Shown one piece after another: positions 41,201 to 45,233 of a stretch of 64,000 nucleotides of DNA. This DNA comes from Plutella xylostella. Its lineage: Eukaryota; Arthropoda; Insecta; Lepidoptera; Plutellidae. Each line of letters opens with the position of its first letter. Within the stretch, counting starts at the first letter, position 1. The notes beneath the pieces are model-generated. The model saw nothing but the letters and a program-made list of their open reading frames with translations. It was not told the DNA's origin and ran no database searches. A program made the position numbers and the translations under genes. The stretch is from positions 2,802,501 to 2,866,500 of the forward strand of contig NC_063998.1 in NCBI RefSeq assembly GCF_932276165.1, given 5' to 3'.

Positions 41201-41493
41201 TAATAAACATACTTCCATCATTTCAAATAACACCCGCGCGAGTCACGAAATACTTTGTTACCTAACCTAATTTCAACTATGATATTAAACTCCACCCCTC
41301 TCTCCAACAGTCAATGGGCGCAAAATACTACGCGGGCGGGCTCGGCAGCCGCGACCCCGTAGCGATGGCGATGCAGCAGGCGCGAGCACGAGAGATCATG
41401 CTGGGGGAGAGCACGGGCCGCCCCCGCGGCCGCCCGCCCCTCGCGCGGCCCCCGCCCGCCCCCGCCGACGTGGTCAACTTGGACTCGGATTAG
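14826..41493 (+). CDS. ATRX: ATRX/XNP SNF2-family chromatin remodeller, about 30 exons
   Basis: Coding exons read from splice sites, all phases consistent: 14826-17207, 17403-17482, 20838-21019, 21394-21509, 21837-21880, 22330-22518, 22717-22854 (optional), 23102-23204, 23524-23616, 23960-24100, 24265-24381, 24856-25022, 25417-25580, 25863-26000, 26386-26561, 27381-27502, 28122-28245, 28755-28826, 29265-29406, 29929-30109, 35011-35123, 35720-35828, 36361-36532, 37473-37685, 38738-38900, 39305-39441, 40106-40129, 40357-40453, 40854-40969, 41311-41493. This gives 2065 residues, or 2019 without the optional exon. Order: acidic N-terminal region without the vertebrate ADD zinc finger (as in fly XNP), split SNF2 ATPase, Gln-rich C-terminus. 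ATRX remodels nucleosomes and acts in heterochromatin and H3.3 deposition. Several introns carry truncated copies of the preceding exon. Confidence 0.96.
17566..17715 (+). mobile_element. 3' part of a SINE related to 11842-12207
   Basis: Shares GGGGATATG, TTCCACTCGAGAGAGCC and the GAATAGAATAG tail with the SINE in the piggyBac-like element. The head is diverged or different (GGGATCTCAGCTATTGC). Confidence 0.55.
18118..18366 (+). mobile_element. tRNA-derived SINE, copy 2
   Basis: Has the same tRNA-like head as copies at 9830 and 49627 (GACCGAATGGCGTAGTGG; GGTTCGATTCCCGGCTGGGG) but a different body with TATC repeats and the tail GGCCGTGTGTGACATGTCCC. AATTGACA occurs on both sides and may be the target duplication. 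Confidence 0.75.
18496..20143. mobile_element. Non-autonomous DNA element with 8-bp target duplication
   Basis: The same 8 bases, GTTGAAAG, flank it (18488-18495 and 20144-20151). The ends are inverted: CCTTTGTTCCCAGCCAGTCAC on the left against CCTTTGTTCCCATCGAGTCAC on the complement of the right. About 200 bp inside each end is packed with direct and inverted copies of GTTACTCGTTGGGAAT and its complement. An 8-bp duplication suits hAT or P-like transposons. No transposase is visible. The centre holds other debris, including an RTE LINE 3' end at about 18836-18900 (GAGGCCTACGTCCAGCAGTG). Confidence 0.7.
20400..20595. repeat. Dispersed lepidopteran repeat (CTTCGCCTTAAAAAG type)
   Basis: GCGCTTCGCTTCGCCTTAAA, then TTTCCCGTGGGAATTCCGGG, ACCAAATTTCATTCAAATCC, and the end TTTCGCATTTATAATATTAG. 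I recognise this as a very common moth and butterfly repeat. Decayed pieces are seen near 23660-23720, 29790-29880 and 35390-35460. Confidence 0.6.
22717..22854 (+). CDS. ATRX: Duplicated ATRX exon (tandem copy of the preceding exon's 3' part)
   Basis: 138 nt with an acceptor (CACTCTAG) and donor (GG/GTATTT). It keeps phase 2 at both ends, so it can be spliced in without breaking the frame: GIVKKDPGVKLSDFEDSCAE then SSEPGKRGKRKKKGSD and ASASSDDVG. It repeats the last two thirds of exon 22330-22518; flanking intron sequence is duplicated too (for example CTCTGAGAATCCTT near 22660 and 23035). Most base differences are silent; two codons change (Gly to Cys, Gly to Ser). Whether it is used is unknown. 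Confidence 0.5.
23960..26561 (+). CDS. ATRX: ATRX ATPase N-lobe exons
   Basis: Six exons (23960-24100, 24265-24381, 24856-25022, 25417-25580, 25863-26000, 26386-26561). The first gives LVKKLKPHQ, then ANGIKFMWDACFES and the Walker A motif HCMGLGKT. Next come VLVVCPLSTVLNWVNEF (motif Ia), GYEMFRNLS, the DEGH box in VVCDEGHLLKNE (motif II) and VLTGTPLQNNLKEYYCMVQF (motif III). These are the ATP-binding and hydrolysis residues of SNF2 ATPases in the ATRX-specific DEGH form. The upstream exons 23102-23204 and 23524-23616 encode the basic helix (GRKNIRK, ATKKAAREERERVARIAERQ) that precedes the ATPase in ATRX. Confidence 0.95.
24678..24773. mobile_element. Small hairpin-ended repeat in an ATRX intron
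   Basis: TTTCACGGGGAAA at 24678-24690 and TTTCCCCGTGAAA at 24761-24773 form a perfect 13-bp inverted repeat around 70 bp of AT-rich sequence. Probably a short MITE. Confidence 0.5.
26848..26990 (+). repeat. Echo of ATRX exon 26386-26561
   Basis: Repeats the 3' part of the exon (from LNRFVNPITNGQ) with its donor region, ending at 26967. There is no in-phase acceptor. The four differences (TCG/TCC, TTG/TTA, GAC/GAT, GGG/GGA) are all silent. Likely removed with the intron. Confidence 0.8.
27554..27743 (+). repeat. Two tandem echoes of ATRX exon 27381-27502
   Basis: Two 63-nt copies (27554-27616 and 27681-27743) of the exon end, each preceded by GCCGCCGCAG and followed by GTAAGT or GTGAGT. Both are open in phase 2-2 (RLTDIQTKLYQHYLDNYSRR). 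Against the original they lack a short internal piece and change Arg to Lys. Spacers are only 51 and 64 nt, short for insect introns, so splicing of all three is doubtful. Confidence 0.75.
28246..28754. other. ATRX intron with repeat ends
   Basis: About 500 bases. ACAGGGTGTTTAATGAGGGG near 28406 resembles the terminus of a transposon. No gene seen. Confidence 0.4.
29665..29753. mobile_element. MITE with GAGTTGCAGAAAGGA ends, copy 1
   Basis: GAGTTGCAGAAAGGAAAATT on the left and TTCTTTGTGCAACTCAG on the right, with GCATTAG-type sequence inside. Same family as 63706-63845 but shorter and more diverged. Confidence 0.6.
30191..30412. repeat. 65-bp tandem repeat, about 3.4 copies
   Basis: Units start at 30191, 30256, 30321 and 30386 with TGTTTAACAAGTGTCTAAAT. 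The last unit is cut at TAAATTCATATG by the LINE insertion and resumes after it at 33690. Each unit contains CATATGCGAAGCATATG, a short inverted repeat. Confidence 0.9.
30413..33689 (+). mobile_element. Full-length RTE-like non-LTR retrotransposon
   Basis: A 3277-bp insertion in the ATRX intron 30110-35010, flanked by a perfect 12-bp target duplication TAAATTCATATG (30401-30412 and 33690-33701). It has a 5' leader of about 230-280 bp, one ORF with no internal stop, and a 3' end of GAGTGAGTGAG directly after the ORF stop. Perfect duplications and an open frame suggest recent insertion. It lies in the same orientation as ATRX. Confidence 0.92.
30639..33680 (+). CDS. LINE endonuclease/reverse transcriptase polyprotein
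   Basis: An open frame of 1013 codons; the first ATG is at 30693, since the frame start at 30639 is GTG, so about 995 residues are likely. Near residue 47 (counted from 30639) an APE-type endonuclease begins: SWNVRTLN, ALQEVRW (catalytic Glu), GDFNAKVG (about 181) and SDHYLVG (about 277). The reverse transcriptase follows: KAPGVDDVPGELW (about 517), PIHKKGSRKKCNNYRGIAL, FVDFTKAYDSI, GLKQGDALSPVLF and YADDLALI (about 742) with both catalytic aspartates. The C-terminus (RLRWLGHVERMGEDRAARM, GRRPVGRPKYRWRDEVEKDL) is the tail common in arthropod RTE-like LINEs. All core motifs are intact, so the copy may be active. Confidence 0.93.
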   Translation: MIGVLWANHLHILKTQPIMKPQPREYRSDPKHDDQRQRLMDIRLASWNVRTLNRAGALQQVNKELQRYKIDISALQEVRWPGKGECSLDNGATLFYSGTDNDKHINGVGFIVSKLAINNILRFDAISDRLCSLRLKSQFSNITIVNAYAPTESAQEATKDTFYEDLETLFDQIPSYDVKLVIGDFNAKVGREQHLMPTIGRHSKHSQTNENGLRLVSFAAAKTMVVSSTMFPHKDIHKGTWKSPDGHTVNQIDHVLIDDRHKNSIEDVRSFRGPDCDSDHYLVGVKMRAKINIAKSKLSGETLKINTDALKNENTRHKFQMELSNRLAHLEIQHCNVNEQWEKVKSTVKDTAFQILGRRKRKKGRKWWTEECDRVVEIRRKCKILAEQDEKWKDQYEEARTACRNTIRRTKRKHLDMILRNMELLIRSNETRKFYQEVTTTKKGYQPTTQFLEDESGNLVMDSGTIKETWRKYFENLLNCPEPNVAIRNHEVVNSEDIPTPSFEEVRQAIMRLKNNKAPGVDDVPGELWKYGGGAVQSRIYELVINIWNKEQQPEEFNVGVLCPIHKKGSRKKCNNYRGIALLPTAYKILSYVLLKRLELYAEGIIGDYQCGFRQNRSTTDQLFLLKQLMEKRWEYAKDIHSLFVDFTKAYDSIDKKALYTILRNYGIPEKLVQMIEVATRKSKMRVKVGNELTDEFEVITGLKQGDALSPVLFNLVLEHTIQRVLALDVGIPLGGQHKVIGYADDLALIGQTEEEVVKMAQVLEEEATKVGLRISQEKTEYLHMTRRNDPNNPRKDLQVGNTTYKGIARFKYLGCTITDANTREGEIEVRVQNALRCSAALHKVLTSKLLSRTTKLRIYKTVVRPILMYGCEVWTLTQSEQNKLLVTERKILRKLFGPTKRDDGTWRIRRNAELENLMAEPNIIGETKAARLRWLGHVERMGEDRAARMAYEARPVGRRPVGRPKYRWRDEVEKDLRELKADNWRELAQNREKWRLLVAEAKIHFGSTSHRE
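33712..33872 (+). repeat. Echo of ATRX exon 29929-30109
   Basis: 161 nt repeating the exon from EKALSDIEEVKNENPTEWW to GDKL plus the donor GTGAGT. Two differences (AAG/AAA, GCC/GCG) are silent. The join to the 65-bp repeat lies at a shared GAGAAAG, a microhomology junction. It has no acceptor. Confidence 0.85.
34111..34196 (+). repeat. Second, internally deleted echo of the same ATRX exon
   Basis: CCAGCGGAAGAGAAAGCACT begins it; the middle of the exon is missing and it resumes at CTGTGGCAGTGCGAGGCC and the donor. The changes in the retained Glu-Lys-Ala-Leu-Ser codons are silent. Its 3' end is the first unit of the 47-bp array. Confidence 0.8.
34175..34628 (+). repeat. 47-bp minisatellite repeating an ATRX exon end and 5' splice site
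   Basis: Ten occurrences of GCGAGGCC at exact 47-bp steps (34175, 34222, 34269 and so on to 34598). Each unit holds the last 22 nt of the exon (GCGAGGCCATCGGGGACAAG then CT), the donor GTGAGT, then CCATTGTAGATAGATAGAT. Units differ by only one or two bases (for example near 34475 and 34512). Because 47 is not a multiple of three, all minus-strand frames stay open and yield long false ORFs. Confidence 0.93.
34629..35010. other. End of ATRX intron 30110-35010
   Basis: About 380 bases after the minisatellite with no gene; contains remnants of a dispersed repeat (GGCCAGCTTGGTGGACTAG near 34640, also a form seen near 41695-41735). Confidence 0.4.
35011..37685 (+). CDS. ATRX: ATRX ATPase C-lobe exons
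   Basis: Four exons (35011-35123, 35720-35828, 36361-36532, 37473-37685). They encode LVFSQSLYSLDLIEHFL (motif IV), DYFRLDGSTSCENR, RAGGLGINLVAANRVVIFD (motif V) and QSIFRVYRFGQKKPCYIYRF (motif VI with its arginine finger). The post-helicase part follows (MEEKIYERQVTKQAISKRV, LAELYKFEPRPPEPREIPPL). The exon before them, 29929-30109, ends CEAIGDKL and joins across a 4.9 kb intron enlarged by a LINE and a minisatellite. Confidence 0.95.
35964..36056. repeat. Two adjacent perfect hairpins
   Basis: Hairpin 1: 23-bp perfect arms 35964-35986 and 35993-36015 with a 6-nt loop (arm contains CTCTAGTCGAGCTTGGACTA). Hairpin 2: 18-bp perfect AT-rich arms 36017-36034 and 36039-36056 with a 4-nt loop. One base separates them. 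They lie in the ATRX intron between the exons ending 35828 and starting 36361. Confidence 0.9.
36899..37040 (+). repeat. Echo of ATRX exon 36361-36532
   Basis: Repeats the exon from INLVAANRVVIFDVSW to RFLAM with donor GTTAGT. GTG/GTA and CTA/CTT differences are silent. It encodes ATPase motifs V-VI, so inclusion would double part of the helicase; no good acceptor is present. Confidence 0.8.
37796..38045 (+). repeat. First echo of ATRX exon 37473-37685
   Basis: Repeats the exon end from YAENDLAELYKFEPRP to HETQ (to 37919), with donor GTAAGT and about 125 bp of intron. Differences AGA/AGG, CCC/CCT, CGA/CGG, ACT/ACA are silent. Confidence 0.85.
38185..38470 (+). repeat. Second echo of ATRX exon 37473-37685
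   Basis: Starts further upstream in the exon (KRVIDEQQIDRHYAEN) and ends at 38344 with donor GTAGGT, followed by intron sequence related to that of the first echo (CGTCATTCGC, GGACTACGAGA). TAT/TAC, CCC/CCT and CGA/AGA are silent. Confidence 0.85.
38738..41493 (+). CDS. ATRX: ATRX C-terminal exons
   Basis: Six exons (38738-38900, 39305-39441, 40106-40129, 40357-40453, 40854-40969, 41311-41493). They encode LTEEERKAAWEDFENEK (shared with vertebrate ATRX), a Met/Gln-rich helix (AQQQQQLAYAALSAMLRKDM), an 8-residue microexon MFGGYDYG, Gly/Met/Gln-rich segments, and an end with an AT-hook-like stretch (GRPRGRPPLARPPP) and a SUMO-interaction-like motif DVVNLDSD before the TAG. The AT-hook and SUMO-motif readings are by pattern only. 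Confidence 0.9.
40154..40234. repeat. Short inverted repeat in an ATRX intron
   Basis: GTGATGTGCCGAT at 40154-40166 and ATCGGCGCATCAC at 40222-40234, with one mismatch, bound about 55 bp. Probably a short MITE; it starts 24 bases after the microexon. Confidence 0.5.
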
Positions 41494-44190
41494 TTACAGG
41501 TGAATGTGCCTTTTGTGCTAAGATGATGATTGTGATGGTTTGAATTTAACGGTTATACATAGATACCCCATATTGATATTCTATCGACTTATTGTCGTAT
41601 TGAAAATTCTGCTGTAAGAGCGCATAAAATATGAGGCGTCACATATTTTTTTTAAAAAGCAGGCAAATGCAGGAACTCTCTTGCTTGTTTTGGGCTCCAC
41701 CAACCCGCACTGTGTCCGCGTGGTGGACTAAGGTATTAAAACCCTCCCTTCATTGGAAGGAGACCCGTGCCCAAGCCGTGGGGATGTGATGATGAATGAA
41801 AAAAAGCCTAATACGTGGTAGGTATATTTAGATCTAATAAGATTTATTCTGTTTGTTTCAGAAACCCCAAATGTACAGTGCTTAAGTAGATGGTGATGTG
41901 TACAGGTCCGGATGTGTAGGTGCTATGCTGAAGTCGGCTGGATGTGAGCTCAGCTGATGGGTACCTGAAGGAATGTATGATTTGACTGATATAGTGAATA
42001 TAGGCCCAGAGGTTCCATCGGCAGAAGGTCTTTCAGATACTATTGGCCAAAACTGGATAAGGTTTGTCCGATGGAACCCTTAAACATACTGTGGCACTAA
42101 CAGCAATATTCCAATTATGCTCAGTCTGTATTTTGTTTAAACTGGGCATCACACACGACTAAATAATTACGCTATTAACTGTGCTCAGTATGCCAAATAT
42201 ACAACTAGACAAACTGTCGGAACCTGACTATGTGTTTAATCAGTGCATACCACAAAACAGGTTTGAGGCCAGATTTGCCCAGTATAGTCCTTCCGAGGCA
42301 CCCATCAGCAGTGGCCCATGTTTTCGTATAGCCAATTACTACCTGGATAAAGTTGATTCTTAGGCGTTACATATTTCACTTTAAATTGATTAATGTGATT
42401 CAATTTTACAATTACACATTCCACACTCGAAAATGCTAAAGTTTGTATAAAAATATCTGGTAGTTAATGTTCAATTCAGTCTTCAACTTTGTCTGGGCTA
42501 TGTAATGTATATCTCTACATAATTTATACATATACATAGAAGTACCTACGTTGCTCTAGGCTTACGCTACACCACATATCAAGAATCTCCTTTATATGCT
42601 AATATCTCTTTAGTTGAGATTGATTCAATATATTTTTATTATTGTTCAATATATTCACGGACAATTTATTTTAGTATAAGCCTTGTGGATCCTGAAGATC
42701 GCAATCCTGAAAACCATCCACCAGGTTACAGATTTTGTTAATCCAACAATTGTTTGCTCCAAATAATTAAGCGTAGGCCTAAGGCGTAGCTAATAAAGAG
42801 AATGCACAAGTTGAGTTATATTTTAATGGTTAAAGTATAGATTTTTATAAGCAATTAGTTTTTGGAAATTTAAAATATGACCCTTGTGCAAGTGTCTGAT
42901 GGTCTGAAAGAATTGGGTAGGATTTCATCTGATATGTGTAAATGTTAAATTAACACTAGTAACAACTTGCCTGTTTGAATGAGAAATACATAACTCTTGA
43001 CCTTTTGGCCGTCAGACTAGATGATTTAAAAATAAATATCTCTCAGTACAGGAAGTTACATAATAAGTAAGCTATACTGTAGATGTCAACATAGTTATTA
43101 ACTCAGTGTATGTATATCTTAAGGTCGAGAAAACTCAAATGACGAGTTATCGATGGAGTTCTTTAGTATTCTTGGTAATCCTCTCAAAAATTCTTTTGAA
43201 TCAGATTTTGGACACAATACTAAAGAACTATCACACTGTACTTTCCTATAAATGTGGACTTACTTAGTACTACATTATATTATAATCATTACAAGTTATG
43301 GATACCGTGTAGTGACTAATTCCTGTGCTATGTTGTAACACCAAAATATCATAATTATGATTCAAGTTAACTTTAATTATGGGAAGGGACTGAGAAATTT
43401 AATTTCTTTGCTTGATTCATTGGTGGCCTATGGAAAACTGTACTTGTGTTTAAATATTTTTAAGTTCGCCTGGAATAATTTATTAGTTAAATTTTAGTAC
43501 ACAATACACATACATTTTAGACTTGCATTATGTACAGCCATTTTATTAATTGGAATCTTAAATGCAGTTTTAATTTTCTACAGTGCAATAATATTTTAAC
43601 ACAAGTTTGAAATTTTCATTGAGTAAGTTATTTTATTAAAATGTAATTTTGCTGTTTTTTTTTTTTACAAAGCACCTTTATTATATTTTACTTTATCATT
43701 AAGTTTTTATTTATTTCACCTGATTAGTACAGGTGGTTAAGTTGTGATATTGTCGTATCATAATTTTGTTTGTATACGTTTATTATAGTGAGTCGACTAT
43801 GACACTATTTAGGTTTTGTAATCATAGGATATAAGTACTTCATTGTGTAAAAGTTTTGAGACAAATTTCTGTGCTTCATCAACCGCTGGTAGTTTGACAT
43901 TTTTGTATCGTTTTGGGAAAAGATTTATAGGGATTATTAAATAGAATCTATGTCTATATTATGAATAATGAACATTATATTAACAAATGAGCAGTATTTC
44001 AATCTAGATCTAAGGTTTTTTTTAGTCTTCACACTCCTGAAATAGTAAATGCTGTTTGTTACCAAGTGTCTCTAGTGCTGATGATACTTGTTGACTGCTG
44101 TTCTTATTTCTTTATGTGATATAAATTGTAATTGTAGAAACTTTCCTATTATTTTGTAGTACAATCTATAATAAACAATTTGGAAATGTG
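41494..44190 (+). other. ATRX 3' untranslated region
   Basis: About 2.7 kb of AT-rich sequence to a polyadenylation signal AATAAA near 44170. A donor-like GTGAAT at 41500 and an acceptor-like TTTGTTTCAG before 41862 suggest one intron in the 3' region. Two hairpins stand out: GGTTCCATCGG 42011-42021 with CCGATGGAACC 42068-42078, and a perfect 14-bp AGTTCTTTAGTATT 43157-43170 with its complement at 43216-43229. A 60-codon frame at 42181-42363 starts with GTG and matches nothing I know. Confidence 0.6.
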
Positions 44191-44262
44191 ATATGTTTTT
44201 ATTTTCATTATCATAATTTGTAAATTCTTATAATAGCATTACATAGATAGCACATGATCAGA

Positions 44263-44808
44263 TCAGATGTTCAGGTTAGGTATTCCAGTAGCAGCTCCAA
44301 CCGACACTTCAAAATATTTCAGTAATCTCTGAGCAAGGTATGTTGCATCTTCATTGTTGAACACATTGGCAGACACCATGTCGAGGTTGAAGTCATCTTG
44401 GAGGGAGAGCAGTTCCTCGGCTTCTATCGCCATGGAGTAGACGGGCAGGCCGCTGCCGTTGACGAGGATCACCCGGCGTCTGCGCAGGTCTGGATGCACT
44501 TGCAGTAGAACCTGTTTAGCCCATTCCAAAACAAACACTTTCGTTGTGTCCAATGCTATAATTATAAAGTCTAAGGCCACATTTTCGGTCCGTCTCATCA
44601 TTCTCACTAGTTTTTCCAAGTTATTAGCCCGGAGTAAAATCAATTTCCAACGATGTGATCCTTTTGAATGTGCTTCAGTTAGAGCGCTGGAGATTTTATC
44701 AATCATGTCGTAATTAAACGATAGAACTACGAATGAGTTGCAGTTCTTGCAGCATGTTGGACCCACCCACGGCGCAACAACCAAGTCTTCGCTTTCAATG
44801 GTGGACAT
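44263..44808 (-). CDS. CENPM: Centromere protein M (CENP-M)
   Basis: A single-exon ORF of 181 residues, the same length as human CENP-M (180). CENP-M is a pseudo-GTPase of the inner kinetochore CENP-H/I/K/M group. The fold pattern fits: a beta strand FVVLSFNY, then LKLVRMMRR-like helices, a DFIIIALDTTKVFVLEWAKQ strand-helix unit (compare human DLIVFVVNLHSKYSLQNTEE), RRRVILVNGSG, and a clear C-terminal match AQRLLKYFEVSVGAATGIPN then LNI (human AQRLVRVLQICAGHVPGVSA then LNL). The nucleotide-binding motifs are degenerate, as in the family. Head-to-head with REV1. The assignment rests mainly on the C-terminal half. Confidence 0.78.
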   Translation of the reverse strand: MSTIESEDLVVAPWVGPTCCKNCNSFVVLSFNYDMIDKISSALTEAHSKGSHRWKLILLRANNLEKLVRMMRRTENVALDFIIIALDTTKVFVLEWAKQVLLQVHPDLRRRRVILVNGSGLPVYSMAIEAEELLSLQDDFNLDMVSANVFNNEDATYLAQRLLKYFEVSVGAATGIPNLNI

Positions 44809-45233
44809 TTCTTGTGAAATAAATAAATTAAAGGAAATTTTAAGTTACGCACAGCGACTGTTGTATTTTGATTTTGAAATTGTTGTGACAGTTTTTTTTT
44901 AAATACAAATTTATTTATTCTGTGGAGATTTGTATTGTGCCCTGTTGCGTAGGAATGAAGGTACCTGCCCCTGTAGGTCGTAGCCGTTATACCCAATATA
45001 GGGTATATGAACCCTTACGATTGGGTAGTGTATGTCTGTCTATAGTCTATGTCTAAAAAAAACAAAATAATGTTTTTATTTACTCATTGTTGTCAGTTGT
45101 CAATGTCAAACCAATTGTCATTAAAATCATAAAATGGAGGGAATTTTTCAGTTGTGTGATGTAAAATTGTAAATAAAAGTTACTGTTTTGTTGTGGAAAT
45201 TGTGATAACTTAATTGAAAAGTGCAAGTGAATC
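44809..45233. promoter_or_regulatory. Shared intergenic region of CENPM and REV1
   Basis: 425 bp between divergent start codons, so both promoters and leaders lie here. No TATA box stands out. Inferred from layout. Confidence 0.5.

Noticed and set aside
42181..42363. 60-codon frame in the ATRX 3' region with protein-like composition
   Set aside because: It begins with GTG, has no acceptor linking it to the gene and matches no family I know.
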